The notes beneath the pieces are model-generated. The model ran no database searches and was not told the origin of the DNA. It saw nothing but the letters and a program-made list of their open reading frames with translations. A stretch of DNA of 64,000 bases, taken from Diphasiastrum complanatum. Its lineage: Eukaryota > Streptophyta > Lycopodiopsida > Lycopodiales > Lycopodiaceae. Position numbers and translations under genes: made by a program. Below are positions 32,050 to 44,692 of this stretch, piece after piece. The stretch is from the NCBI GenBank assembly GCA_029204225.1, contig CM055094.1:12807314-12871313 (forward strand), read 5' to 3'. Positions within the stretch are counted from its first letter, which is position 1, and each line of letters starts with the position of its first letter.

Positions 32050-33065
32050 TACTTCGGCCTAATCTTGCTGATATGTCTGGAATGATGAATCAAAAATAGT
32101 AGAGCTGTCATGGAACTGTTCGAATCCCTTTCCAGGGGATTGGGGATCAAAGGGCCTTGGGCTCTTGGGCAACTCAAAAATTTTATCTGGCCCCAAGGGA
32201 TTGGAATCATCGAACATGTGCACCAGGGGAGGAAGCGCAACTGAAGAGGTTTGCCTAGTATGGCTTCGTGACGCGAGAGGCAAGTCAAGAATGACGACTT
32301 CGCTGCATACGCGATGACGACTATGAGAACTAGAAGCCTGTTGTGAGGACTCGGCAGGCGTGTCTTCATACATAGATACAATGATGTCAAAAACATATCC
32401 ATGGATTTTATTTTAAAGGTAGGACACGGAAAGGAGGGACAAAAGTGAGTCGGCCACAAACTGGTGCTTGGTATTGCTTTTAATGGCCCACTCGAGCTCA
32501 CCAAAGACCGTCTTGAACTAGTTATAGGGTTCTAGTGGCTTGCTATCAAGCTTGTAATTGGATTCTACTATTCCATGCAGGATTTGAGAAGAGATGTGCT
32601 CCTTCCTGAGGTTGCCAGCCATCAAGAAGTTATTCAGTAGTTGTGCAATGACATGGATAATAGGATTGCGGATAGATTCTAACAAATAGCCATCATTAGT
32701 CTAGTATAGTTCATCAGAGTTGGCATGCTTATGATTGGACGAGGGTTGTTTGCTAGAAGATATGCCTATGGCTGCAATGGCAGCCTCAATGACGCACACC
32801 TTATGGGTAGCAGTCTGGTAGGTGATATAAAACCTAGACTTGGCCTCGGTCCATGTGCTAAAGTCCATGGTGATGAAATCGATATTGATTTTCTCATAAA
32901 AAAACGTGCTAGTGAATCCCCATTGCAGTGAGCAAAGGCTCAGCAAGGTTCATCCATTGAGCCACCATACTTGTGCTAGAGAGTATCATGACGTCCATCT
33001 TGGTCGAAACGCCACGATGAATGACATAGTGCGGAGACTAGCTGGTATCAGTAGAAGACATGATG
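32050..33065 (-). pseudogene. Unidentified decayed coding sequence
   Basis: Minus-strand segments read ITMDFSTWTEAKSRFYITYQTATHK-like sequence (about 32870), a region with EHISSQILHGIVESNYKLDS, and a serine/proline-rich end (32373-32059, PLVHMFDDSNPLGPDKIFEL). Frames change and stops occur. The order and composition would fit a retrotransposon gag or a host gene fragment; I cannot name it. Confidence 0.35.
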
Positions 33066-33479
33066 AAGAAAAGTCGAAACTGAAAGTAATTGGCCCGAGA
33101 GTGTATCAAAAGATTGTGTAGAAAGTTTGGAAAGTTTTGGTTGCTAAAATTTTTTGCAAGAGCTCCACTAGCACAAGTGAGAAATAAAATCGATTTTTGA
33201 CCTTTTATAGGCTGATTTGGAGGGTCCATTAGACAATGTACTAGTTTGGCTGTTCAATTCTGGACAAAAATTTGCAAACATGTTCAGTACTGTGGAAATG
33301 GGTTGTAAAAATCTCAGCAAAGGTTTCTGAAAGACTGAACTGGTCCAGTGAAGGTTTTCCAAATATGGTGAAGGTTCATCCTTCGTCTAAGGACATCATT
33401 TGCCTTGGTGAAAAATGCAAATTTTGAAGATTTGAACCTATGGCCAACCTAGTTTTGGCATTCTGAATCTATCTAGCAT

Positions 33480-36360
33480 GTCGACGAAGGTTCATAATGA
33501 TGTTTTGATGCTAACCGCTATACGGTCCTTCAATTTCGTCTTATACATCAATGCTAGATCTCCTTCCTTCAGATCTTTTTCGTGTAATCAACGATCGTGC
33601 CATGCCTAGCGGCATGTTTTCTTTGCTGCTAATGCATGAACTACCATCGAACTGGCTTCACAAAGCTTTTGTAAAGCCGCACGACGCATTTGTAAGAATT
33701 TTGCATCATCTAATTATGTCGTTGCTGCTATGCGTAGGGATGGTACTAAAAATTCAATTGGTATAACTGCATCTTGACCATAGACAAGCTGGAATGGCGT
33801 TTGATTCGTACTACCTTTGTAAGCTATTCTGAATGCCCATAATGCTGCATAAAGCTTATGTTCCAGATCAAAACGACTTACTTTGACTATTTTCGTCATA
33901 ATATTGCAAATAATCTTATTGGAAGATTCAGCTTGACCAGTACCCCTTGGATAATACAGAGTACTAAACCGATAAATAACGAAAAAGTCTTCCAACTGAC
34001 ACTTTATCGTTTCATTCACAAAATGTCCCGCGATCACTTACGATCTCGATAGGACATCCAAATCTAGTAATGATGTTTTCATAGAGGAACTTAGCCATTG
34101 ATTTTGCATCTGCAACTCGAACTGCTTTTGCTTCAACCCATTTAGTCATATAATAAGTTACAACAATGATATATCTGGCTTGAGATCCTCTTGCCGCAAG
34201 ATGAATAGGACCAACATAGTCAAGGCATTTCTCGCACAGTGCTAGATGTAAAGGTTCATAAATCTATCGTGTAGGACGACGTGCTCGTTGAAAAATAAAT
34301 AAAATGACTAAATATAATTTTCTGTATCTTTATGAAGTGTAGACCACCAACATCCTAATTGTAAAAGTTTGCGAACAGTGATATCTGTTGAGAAATGTCC
34401 TCCATCCATTCCATCATGTGAAAACATGATAAGTTCAGGTACTTCATGCGGCAAAACACATCTTCAAAAATGTCATCCATTCCTCCAGCGATACAATTGT
34501 CCAGCAATCAATTGATAAGGTTGTGCCTTATGATTCAATTGTCTCGTTTGTACTTTTGTCAAGGAATCATTGGTGCCCACTCAGGTACTGCTTCAACATA
34601 GAATAACGCGGCATCTGGTAGTTCATCATCCACTTCAGTACTAACTGGTGCTTATCAATCCTTGAAACATGATCGGCCAGATAATGTTGTTTACCTTTTC
34701 GAACCACAATTCGAAAACCAAATTCGGTCAATAAAAGTAGCCACCTTGTAATACGCCCCGTGTTACATGTCTTGTTCACCAAATAAAGTAACGTCTGATG
34801 ATGATCAGTATAAAATGCAAAATGTGTTGCCAATAGATAATGTCAAAACTTCTTAACAAAAAAAAATCATGGCCAACGCTTCGCGTTCGGTTGTCGAATA
34901 ATTCTTCTTAGGATCTGTAAAACCTGATAGGATAATCCTTCTTATATTCACCTGGTTGCGTCAAAACTGATCCAATTTTTTATGCATTAGTATGAACATG
35001 AAACTCAATTGTCCAGATTGGAGCTCGTAGTATCAGTGCAAAGCTAAAGCTTTTTTTAATTTTTTGAATGCTTCCAATGCCTCTACTGTCCAAATTGGTA
35101 CAATAGTAAACTTGTATATAGGTCTTGCTAAATCCACAAAGAATAGAATAAATATCCTATAGCAATTTGCACGACCCATAAAAACATAGACTCATCAAGT
35201 TGTTCCTGGTGGCGGTAACCAGCCGATGACTTTGATTTTGGAATAATCCGTAGCAATGCCATGTCTTGATATCACATGTCCAAGGACAACTCCATGAGTG
35301 ACCCAAATTTGACACTTTTATGGATTTAAGGAGATTTGGTATTTGCAACAACGTTCAAATACTTTTTCCAAACAATCCAAATGGTCTATATCCGCACTAT
35401 GGACTCCGAGATCATCCAGGTAGATTTCAAAGAATTTCTGCAAATAGTCTTTAAAGGCAAATTGCATGACTCTTTGGAATGAACTAGGCGCATTACAAAG
35501 TCCAAACAGCATAACTTTATTAGCATAAGTTAACCACTTTGTTGCAAAAGCTGTTTTATGGCAATTCGCGGGTGCGATCTTAACTTGGTTGTAACCACTA
35601 AATCCATCCAGAAAACTATATGCTTCTGTTCCATCAAGACGGTCCAATATGCTTTCAGTCTAGGGTAACATAAAGTGATCCTTCCGCAACACTTTGTTCA
35701 AAGCTTTGAGATTCATGCAAATTCTCATTTTCCCATTCTCCTTATGAATGACGACAATTGACGAAACCCATTCTGTATGCTCGATTTCACAAATGAAGTC
35801 GACTTCAAGTAGTCTTTGTAGCTCTTTCTTTATAAGTTCAGTAACATTTGGATTACAGCGATAAAATTTTATGACCTTTGGAACCGCATCAACATTAAGA
35901 GTATCGTATGCTCAATAACCGAGGTAGAAATTCATTTGAGATCCTTGTACGTCCAAGCAAAAACAATCTTGGTACCTGATCAATAATTTCCTTAATGCTT
36001 GAAATTTTTCAGGAGTAAGTTGTGCTCCAACGAACAATTCTATCTGGCTCTCCTGGTTCCACAAGATTCATTGGCTGAGTCCTAGCTGGTCCATCATAAA
36101 CCTCCTTCATTTCTGGTACTTTCTCTTCCGGTTCACGATGAGCCTTGAGTAACATAATCACAACATCATCCAAAAAAAGTATAGCGTTTCAAATGCTTTG
36201 GCATATCATGCTGGACTTCTTTTGATTGTTCCTTTTCATAAGGGTTGATCTTTGATCTCCCTTTAGCTTTCTTGGCATGAATCGATCGTGGAGGCAATGA
36301 TTTTCTAGAAGATGTGTTCTTCTCTAAAGGTAACGACTTCCTTGATGGTGATTTCTTGCA
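33480..36360 (-). mobile_element. Ty3/gypsy pol relic
   Basis: Read leftward, the first part (36360-35950) holds decayed sequence of the protease/linker side. RT follows with AYSFLDGFSGYNQVK (about 35610), LFGLCNAPSSFQRVM and IYLDDLGVHS (about 35400). RNase H reads FYTDHHQTLLYLVNKTC and HYLADHVSRI (34820-34690). The zinc-binding and integrase core is near 34350-34040. The integrase C-terminal part reads FSTLYYPRGTGQAES, ALWAFRIAYKGSTNQTPFQLVYG and IPIEFLVPSLRI (34037-33714). This order (RT-RNase H-integrase) defines Ty3/gypsy, and the integrase text resembles the Athila/Tat group. Stops and frameshifts are numerous. No LTRs were placed. Confidence 0.8.
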
Positions 36361-36397
36361 AGAAGTCTGACTTATTCATGTGCATTGAATCTATTCA

Positions 36398-36766
36398 TGT
36401 TAGATCTAGGGTTTGGAAGAGATCTAGAAACTTTCATAAGTAGATAAGCTTGTGGAAGAGCATCCAAATAGGGCAAGAGGCTGTTATAAATAGGCTACAA
36501 GCGTGGGAGGAATTCATCTCTCTCATTCATTCTTATGGAAGATATCTCTTTGGTTTCTACATCCAATTTTTGCATATTTGGAATGATATAGTGGATTCTT
36601 GTGTATAAAATGCTATTTTTCTTGTATATATAAGTTCCTACGTGTAAGTACAATTGTTGTACGGCTATTGTACGGATTGGAACAATAAATTAACTTACAT
36701 AAGTGATTTTGATAAGTTCTTATTGCATTTACATCTTCTATGTGTAGTAGATGCAAGATTTCTACA
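36398..36766 (+). repeat. Solo-LTR-like block with TATA box
   Basis: The block starts TGTTAGATCT and ends TTTCTACA. It contains TATAAATAG at 36485 and a downstream aataaa, and lies exactly between the gypsy relic and a Copia relic. No matching target-site duplication was found by eye, and there is no partner LTR. Confidence 0.45.
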
Positions 36767-37670
36767 TTGTTAATGATGCTAGATGTGCATCCATATTAGC
36801 CAAAGATCAAAGGGCATAAACAGGATCTTTATGATCTATTTTTGTAACACCTTTCATGTACCTTAGAATGTGTTTAGCTGCTTTCCAATGCTCCAAGGTA
36901 GGCTATGCCATAAACTGACTCACAAGACTCACAGTGTGACGGGGTAAGATAAATGAGACTGCCAACAAGTTGGCGATATAAAGTGCAATCAATAGGACTA
37001 CTACCATCAAGATGTGACAATTTCTTGCTAACTTCACTAGGCAGAGTTAATGACTTACAATCAAACATATAAAATCTTTCTAAGACTTCTCATGCATATT
37101 TGGCTTGTGAAAGCTTGATGGTGTCTGCACCTTGCCACACTTCTATGCCTAGACAATAATGCATCAAATCCACAAACTAGACTTGATAGACTTTATCAAG
37201 TTCTCGTCCTTTCATGCGACGATGATATTGTCAACATAAAGTGAAACTATTGCAATGCTATCACCACTAGTAAGCACATAGAGATTAGGATCAGAGTTTG
37301 TTCTCACTAGAAAGTAGTTGTCTATACAACCATACCATGCTCGTGGTGCTTGCTTTAGACCATATAACACATTCCAGCTTGCATACTTTGTCCTCCTGGC
37401 CTTCCACAATAAATCCTTGTTGCTGGAGCATATAGACTTCTTCTTCAAGGTCACCATTCAAGAAAGGTGACTTCATGTCCATTTGGTGGATTTTCCTACC
37501 AAAAACTGAAGCTAATGCGATCACCAAGCATAAAGTAGTCCACTTAACTAATGGAGCAAGTGTCACATCAAAATCAATACCTTTGCTTTGCTCATAGCCC
37601 TTGACCACCAAATGAGCCTTGTGCTTCGCAATTGATCCGTCATTGTGACTTCAACGAGTCTGTGGTTTCA
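36767..37670 (-). mobile_element. Ty1/Copia RT relic
   Basis: Minus-strand segments in order: VVKGYEQSKGIDFDVTLAP, IHQMDMKSPFLNGDLEEEVY, LYGLKQAPRAWYGCID and SLYVDNIIVA (the catalytic YVDD is YVDN here). After a gap come SHLDGSSPIDCTLYRQLVGS and LIYLT. These are Copia reverse-transcriptase and connection segments. Frameshifts and deletions separate them, and integrase and LTRs are missing. Confidence 0.8.
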
Positions 37671-39797
37671 TCAACATATCATTAAAGAATTTTTATAACA
37701 TTAGTTCCCATCCATGGTCTACAATTGGCATGTAACACTAGAGGATTAATGTCCTCAAAACTCAATCCTCAGCATGCAAATAGTAGAATCATGGTTACTT
37801 GTTTCTAACAGTTTATTCTTCAGGATAAATTGAACACATTCAGTCTATCAACAAATATAAGCTAGTCCTGCATGTTATCAATCTTCAATGACATGGGAAA
37901 CAAGCTATTAGATTCATATACAAATCATACTATGTCAATAGCAATCCTCCCAAGGTTTTAAAAAAAAAAAATCAAACATGAATCAACATAATAGAGTATG
38001 ATATTTTTCAAAATTTGGCTTTTATATAGAACTTGTGGATATGATTGAGAACTATCATTCCCTTTAAGTCTTGAATTGAAAAACTCAGGTAGAGTGCGGT
38101 ACAACCCTAGTATCAATTGAGCCTAAGAATCTAAATTTTCTTACAAGCTTGTGGAGGGAGTAACTTATAACTCTCCACTTAAGACAACAAGTGGTGGACC
38201 AACAAATAACTACTAGGCAACTATTAATGTGTTTTGTAGAAATAATTTCTTTTTTTGTCGTTTAACTATAAAGTAAGGTGTGATTTTTGTGCACAATGAA
38301 TGTTTGCCAAATTTCATAAGCTTTTCTTGCTCTTTATAAATTTTCAAACATCAATAGGTATAATTGCCATTATTATTTACCGTAGTAAGATTCATGTTGA
38401 TAATGTTATATAAGACCCAACGGTTCTTGATAGAGTAATAAATGGCAAACTGAGAACCACTAAGATTCAGTTTGTGAAATAAGAACCATTAAAAATATTG
38501 AACCGATGATTCTTTGTGAAAGATGCAATACCCTGAACCGATGGGTATTTTAAATATGTGAGAACCTCCCCACATATTTTGCATATTAACCACATATTTT
38601 GCAAGTGCAAAATAGTTGCATTAACCTCCTAGGTCCCAACATAGGTCGATATCTTAACATGTGAGAATCTCCCAACACTATGACTATCTTAGATTCTTAA
38701 GCCACATATTTTGTAGGTACAAAATAGTGGTGGGAATATCCCCCACACACATGTGGGTATCTTGAACAGTTATGAAAACTCACATTTTGACATTAAAGCT
38801 TGCACGCCTTGCCTCGCACCCATTGTGCATGGGTGCACTTTTTAGCTTAGTCTTATCAACTCGCGAGATCATAAAGAATCTAATAGACCATCCCACAACC
38901 CAAGGAGGATAAACCCACTCACCACATGTGGGAATATCCCACTTTTAGCCTATGAGTTGAAACATCCTTGAATGAGTTGAAACATCTCGGAAGAAAAAGT
39001 TAGACTTCAAAATGACGGTCTTAATCAATTATCAACCTTCATGAATTAAAGCTGATAGTTTTGAACTTGCATTCACCTGGATACTGGGCCGTCGATCCAC
39101 AATAAGCTCGGTTCTCAACTTTCCATCTGACATGCATGCAAGGCTAGGATATGCTCTTGCACGTCTGATCCTTTACTTAGATCGTGGTTCAGTGACAGCT
39201 CTCGGCCTATCAGGCCTTCAATTATCAACAGAAAAGCCTTCACCTCTCAATCCTCAAATTCCTGATGGACCCACAACAAATATCAATCCCTCGCAGTTTT
39301 TCCTTCAAGTTTCAACAACAGCAACAACAACAATAAATTAGTAATAAGTAGTAATCCATTTGTTATCGCAGGATATGGTGGATTCTCCGAGAAATTCTGT
39401 ACCTGCTTTCTTTTTTCTGTTTCCTAGAAGGCCTCAAGAGTCGCCGGAGATGCGTGCAGGAATCAGGATTCAGGACTGACTCCTGCTCCGCGTTAAAGGT
39501 AGGAACAGACAGCCATCTCTATCTCTATCTTTTTCATACATGTATTCATGCAAATTTATTTTATGGGTCCCAAGCCCGCAACAATTTTGCACCTGCTCTA
39601 GCACGTCGAATTAGTTGAGGTGATACCCCCAAGTTCCAACCTCCAAGTTCCAACCACCCACTAACCATCCAAATACTTTTGCCCTCCACCATTAAATGCA
39701 AAGAGGTTGAATGTACCATTAAATGCAAAGACGTTGACATTCAGAGTCTCCACCAGCAATAATTCTACACATGTAGCAATGATTGAATGTTGGTGCG
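37671..39797. other. AT-rich stretch, nothing firm
   Basis: Short local duplications occur, such as cacatattttgca around 38570-38720 and tgagttgaaacatc at about 38945 and 38965. A GC-richer patch lies near 39430-39480. No gene or complete element is recognised. Confidence 0.45.
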
Positions 39798-39822
39798 TGT
39801 GTGTGTGTGTGTGTGTGTGTGT
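39798..39822. repeat. (GT)n microsatellite
   Basis: About 12 GT units. Confidence 0.9.
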
Positions 39823-39984
39823 TTGTATTGAGCATAATCTTTTAAGTGTGTGTTATTTTTTTCTTTTAAAGAAAGCAGACTTTGGATTAGAAACTTTTTA
39901 CAAAGATAAAAGAAAATCATAACTTATGGATGCATAAGTTTATCCGCCTTTTTAAAAAGGAGTAAGGGGGAGATGACAAAATCA

Positions 39985-40420
39985 TCATTCATTTGTAAGC
40001 TTTTGATGTTTTTGTTGTATTTTGTAAAAATTTCTTAAACTACGATTAACTTCTTCTTCGAGAAAAAAAGAAAAATCATCATTCCCAAATTTTCTACTAT
40101 TTCTATCTAACCAAATGTTCCAACGAGTAATGACTCTAATCCATTGCCAAAAAACATTAACTTTAATATCATCAAAAGCAATATCATTCAGCAATAAATC
40201 TGTGTGGCTGAATCTCCTAAATCTGACATGAAAGGACGCAATAAAAAGATCAGTCACAGATCTCCATAACAGAGAATAGCAATAGAAGAACAAGTGAGTC
40301 ACATCCTCATCTAGAGTTTTGCATTTAGAATTGACATGCGATACATCACCTCTATAATTAGCTCAAACAAAAAGTTGAAGCATTCTAAAAGAGAAGATTC
40401 TAAATTTGTCAGCTTTGATA
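39985..40420 (-). mobile_element. LINE 3' end relic (zinc-binding C-terminal region)
   Basis: The minus strand reads KADKFRIFSFRMLQLF and, after a stop, a cysteine/histidine segment with SKCKTLDEDVTHLFFYC, then SLLWRSVTDL and FWQWIRVITRWNIWLDRN. This is the zf-RVT-like region at the C terminus of plant LINE ORF2. The upstream RT is absent; Copia sequence abuts directly at about 40420. Confidence 0.65.
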
Positions 40421-40986
40421 ACGTATAGTGTTATTATAACATAGTTTGACCCTTTACGCTTGAGATATACATTAGAATCTACGGAATAGGAGGTAAAGTC
40501 GTGTTGCAACAAGAAACGATTTATTCTATCGTACCAGGCCCTCGGAGATTGCTTCAAACCGTATAATGCCTTGTGCAATTTACATACTAGATGCTCCTTG
40601 CCTTGAAGGACATAACCTTTTGGTTGATAGATGAACACATCTTCTTGTATATATCTGTGTAGGAATGTCGTCTGGACGTCCGTCTGGTGAATGTCCAGAT
40701 CTTCTGCAGCAACTATAGCCAATAAGGTACGAATAGACTGATGCTTTACCACTGGACTAAAGGTCTCAGTGTAGTCTATCCCATATACTTGTTCAAATCA
40801 TTTAACCACCAGTCTAGCTTTCCATTTGGATATTGATCCATCTGGTTTAAGCTTTAGCTTGAAGATCCACTTGGAGTCAATTAGTTTTACACATGTAGAA
40901 GGATTAACATGACTCCAAGTCTTGTTCTTCATCAGAGATTGATACTCAGCATTCATGGCAGCTTTCCATTTGTTTGCATCAGGCAT
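40421..40986 (-). pseudogene. Copia reverse transcriptase, N-terminal part
   Basis: NKWKAAMNAEYQSLMKNKTW, then IDSKWIFKLKLKPDGSISKWKARLVVK (stop at 40798), and after a shift LDIHQTDVQTTFLHRYIQEDVFI, YGLKQSPRAWYDRIN and SNVYLKRKGSNYVIITLYV. The catalytic YVDD would come next, but the sequence becomes LINE in the same open frame. Confidence 0.82.
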
Positions 40987-41217
40987 TGACAGTTGTTGTC
41001 GTTGTCTTGCAGACCTTCTAATTGCAGGTGCTTAAGTGGATGATTCTCCTTGGTGAATGACTGGGATCATAGCATCTTGCGGTTGAACAATCGTGGGTCT
41101 AGGCCCATCGATGGTAAGTGGAGCCGTTGGGATGAACTCCAATGTTTTAACAGTCGTAGGTCATTGCCTATCGATGGAGGATGGAGCTGCTATGGCATGC
41201 TCTTGCATTGGTTGCTT

Positions 41218-42122
41218 CTACTTGAAATTGTGATATTTGTCTTCAAGAAAGACAATGTCATGACTGACGAAAATCTGGCCCGTAACAACATCGTATACAC
41301 GATATGCTTTGTGTGATGTTGAATAGCCGATGAAGATGTTTTTGCAGCATACTGGGTCCAGTTTCTTCCTTAGAGCAGACGGTACTTGTGCATAGCAGAG
41401 ACATCCGAAAACACGTAGGTGTTTCAAGCTTGGTTTGTAGCCGTAGTAGGCTTTAAAAAGTATATTGAAATCAACTGCTTTAGTGCTAGAGTAATTTTGC
41501 ATATAGCAAGCCGTAGAGATCGCTTCTGCCCAAAAGATTTGAGGCAAATGCGTGTTGACTGTCATGGATCGTGTAGCTTCCAACAGTATGCGGTTCTTTC
41601 GTTCGGCTACTCTGTTCTGTTGTGGAGTGTAGCTCATGGTAAACTGATGGTGCACGCCACATGAAGATAAGTAGTCCTTCATTTCATTTGATAAGTACTC
41701 TCCCCCTGAATCAGACCGTAGGGTATATTGCTTGAATTCCTTAAAGCTATTAAATGCTTCTGACTTGTTCTTTATGAACATGACTCTGGTAGATTGGGAG
41801 TAGTCATCAATGAATGTAATAAAATATAGAGCTTGACCCAAGGAGGGTACGCTCATAGGACCACATAAGTCATTGTGTATCAGTGACAAAATGGATTTCG
41901 CCCTTTTGGCTTGTCCTCTTGGAAATCTAGTTCTAGGTTGTTTCCCTGGTAAACAATTTCACATACAGACTGATTGACTGTAGTAATAACATTTATATTC
42001 ATGAACTTGACTATTTTGATATGATGCATATAGAAGATTGAATGCATGTTTAGATGACATAATCTTTGATGCCATAAATTAGCATTTGAACAACTAATAG
42101 AATGTGAAAAATTGTGACTCAA
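41218..42122 (-). pseudogene. Copia integrase with GAG-pre-integrase domain
   Basis: The zinc-binding N-terminal part (LWHQRLCHLNMHS) is followed by the catalytic core: HNDLCGPMSV (first Asp), TFIDDYSQSTRVMFI, LRSDSGGEYLS (second Asp) and SYTPQQNRVAERKNRILLE (catalytic Glu). The C-terminal part reads RVFGCLCYAQVPSALRKKLDP. About ten residues are missing before LRSDSGGEY. The frame breaks once, near 41885, between the two domains. The enzyme would join element cDNA to host DNA. Confidence 0.82.
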
Positions 42123-42175
42123 TATATATAAATTTCCTTCTCTATAAGCAGAAAGGATTTTTTTTTAATTCTATT

Positions 42176-43365
42176 CTAAAATAGTGCATCGGTTGAAAGT
42201 GAACATGGCTTTATAGCCCTGATCTGTGATCTTGCTAATAAACAATATTTCTTAGTTAACTTGGGTACATAAAGTACACCATTAAGCTGCCTAGTGATGT
42301 CATTAGAGAATTGTAGTCGATTAGAGCTTTGACCTTTGACTTGATGTGAACTGGAGTCACCAAAGAAGATATACTTTGATTCTATAGCTGTGAGTGTAGA
42401 GAAGAGGTCTTTGCATGGCGTCATGTGTTGAGAAGCACCTGAATCAAGATACCATTGATGAGCATCTCTACTGGGTTGATCTAGTACCATCAATGCTTTA
42501 TCATCATCTTGGAAATCTCTGATTGTGTTAGAGTTGCCTTCTTGCTGCTGCTGCATCTTCTTCCTCGCTTCATTGTGCTTGAGGACGCGACAGTCTTTGA
42601 TGTCGTGGTTGGTTCCCTTGCAGTATCTGCAAAATATCTTGGTCTTGGACGATGATTGACTGTATTGTGTTGTTGTGGTTGCAATGTTGTTGGTTTTTCT
42701 GCCTTTGTCTTCTTATCCTTGAAGCCTTTCTTCTTCTTGGACTGCTGCTTGTTCGAGTAGAGTGCCATGGATTTGGTACTCGTTGTTGTAGACAAGCTTT
42801 TCCTCCTAACTTCTTCTTGCAACAGACTTGTTGTCAATTTTTGGAGAGACAGCACAGGAGTATTGCTAAGAAGCAATACTAAATTGTCGTATGAAAATGG
42901 AAAACTGGCGAGAAGTGACATGGCAGAGTCTTCTTCTGAGATAGTCGAACCTATTGCAGCCAGTTGGTTGAGCAACTATTTGAACTCATTCAAATGGTCA
43001 CTTACTGAGGTGCCTTCACTCATTCTGAGTGTCAGTACCTTCTTCCTCAAGAAGAGACGAGTGGAAACATCTGAGGTCTCGTAGATGCTTGTAAGTGTAT
43101 GTCACGCTTCTTTGGAGGTGGTGCAGTTGGATACATGGGCGATTTGAGTGTCCTTCAGGTTTAGAAATACAATGGCAAGAGCCTTGCCATCCTTTCCTTC
43201 CCAAGCTGGAAGTTGTTTGGATTTTGACGGTTTGGCTACTGAACCGTTTATGTATCCCTAGAGCTCCTTCTCGATCAAGATCATCCTCATCTTGAACTTT
43301 CACATGTGGAAGTCATCTTCATCGAATTTGTTGATGAGGCGGATCTCTGAAGTTGAACCTTCCAT
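42176..43365 (-). pseudogene. Copia gag-protease region
   Basis: The start is the ATG at 43365, with INKFDEDDFHMWKFKMRMIL, a gag opening shared with the element at 51.9 kb (KFNGDDFHMWKFRMRMIL). The capsid part continues through LASFPFSYDNLVLLLSN. The knuckle C-RY-C-KGTN-H-DIKD-C lies near 42620 in a shifted frame. The protease segment has DSGAS and HMTPCKDLF (about 42440), and LYVPKLTKKYCLL closes the segment. The order is the normal Copia order; the frameshift prevents a continuous product. Confidence 0.8.
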
Positions 43366-43475
43366 TGTGATCGAGTAGCAGAGATAAAACACAAACTAAA
43401 TGAATCAGCCCTATAGAACCAAAAATGTATTAAGTTCTACTATAAGTCCTAGACTCTAGTAATCCAGTAAACCTA

Positions 43476-43531
43476 GCTCTGGTACCAATCTATGGGATTG
43501 GATGGAATGTGAATTATCAACTCTGATACCA
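43476..43531 (-). promoter_or_regulatory. Two primer-binding-site-like sequences
   Basis: Complements TTGGTACCAGAGC (43488-43476) and TGGTATCAGAG (43531-43521) lie 45 bp apart at the 5' side of the Copia gag. One is probably the element's own site and the other a trace of an older insertion or duplication. Confidence 0.6.
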
Positions 43532-44239
43532 CTTCAGTTGATAATTGGATTGATGTCAACTGAAGAAACAAAGAATTCTTGATAGTAGGATCATGGATTA
43601 CTTAGAGAATGGATTTTATGAGCTGTTCCTTTTGTTGAATCAGATTATTAGCATAGGAGTCTTAGACTGCCGTGAAAGAGAGATTGCAAAAATTATTAGG
43701 CGTCTGAGACAGCCATGCAATTCTCTAATACTGATAACCTGGTATGAAGAGAATTTAGAATCAATTTAGGCATTGAAGACAACCATACAATTCTCTGATA
43801 ACAGTGTTTGTGTAAGAGGAGTGAGAGTTATAATTCAACAAGAATGCAAAGAAATATAGAACAGTAGCGAATCTGTATAATGAAATTGTAGTAACAACAA
43901 TCAGATCACAATACAATCGCGATGATAAGCATGTGATCCTACTTACAGAAACAATTGCTATGTTCTGAATATATATATATATATATATATATATGATCAC
44001 TAACTCTAAGGAGTCAGCTACTATAAGACACGTTTTGGAGTTTGATTTCTGTCTGATAACTTGTGATGACACTCGTAATGACTTCGCTCTCCATCTCTCT
44101 GTCTTCAATCGCTCATTTACATTTATAACAACTGAAAGATCTTGCATTATTCTAGCTTTACATTTACAAGATTGCTTAACGGCTGATTAACTACCTAATT
44201 AGACAGTTGTTATTGGAACGTGATGTAGACAGTTTGTAT
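43532..44239 (-). other. Probable Copia 5' LTR region with (TA)n
   Basis: Lies directly beyond the primer-binding sites. The text (tgtcttagac/gcctaa-type phrases, acaattctctgata repeated at 43718 and 43790) resembles the LTR at 51.5 kb. It contains a TA tract at 43969-43994. Exact LTR limits were not found. Confidence 0.45.
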
Positions 44240-44640
44240 TTGGAATATTGTGTATTTTTGCAGACTGTCGCCTGCGTAGAATCTCGTGTATTTCTGCAGA
44301 GTGTCGGGTTTTTTGCCTGTCAGAAACTGCATGTAAAAATGCAGTGTCGCATTTTTCGCCTTTTTTGCCTGTCAAACTGCATGTAAAAATGCAGTGTCGC
44401 TTTCTTCCCAAGTGTCGCCTGTCAAAAAATACAAGGAAAAATGAAGTTTTGCATTTTTCACAAAAAGTGTCGCTTTTCTGAGAGTGCCTAAATGGCCCAA
44501 AAACAACTTACAAAAGTGTCGCTAAACACTTAGTTGCTCAAGAAGGAAAAATAAAGTGACAGTGTCGGGTGTCAGATTTTTCGCCTATGGAAAAACCTGA
44601 GTAAAAATGCAGACTGTGGCGACAATTAGTTCAAATATGC
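44240..44640. repeat. Degenerate short repeats around GTCGC
   Basis: The phrases aaaaatgcagtgtcgc, tgcagagtgtcgg, gtgtcgcctgtcaaa and similar recur about ten times in 400 bp. They look like a decayed tandem array beside an unknown ORF. Confidence 0.6.
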
Positions 44641-44692
44641 AAACTGTTAAAAACGGTTCGTTTTCTACAGGTTGCATTTGAGAGAGTAAAAA

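Larger units (their letters stand above)
40421..43488 (-). mobile_element. Ty1/Copia element, 3'-truncated
   Basis: From right to left: primer-binding complement, gag ATG at 43365, CCHC knuckle, protease (WYLDSGASQHMTP), GAG-pre-integrase (LWHQRLCHLNMHSI), integrase, and RT up to YVIITLYV. There the sequence switches to a LINE relic, so the catalytic YVDD, RNase H and 3' LTR are missing. Several frameshifts occur (near 42640 in gag, near 42170, and in RT near 40790). Confidence 0.85.

Noticed and set aside
43016-43303. 95-codon minus frame near the Copia gag start
   Set aside because: It is a shadow of the gag frame, which starts at the ATG at 43365 and matches the gag at 51.9 kb.
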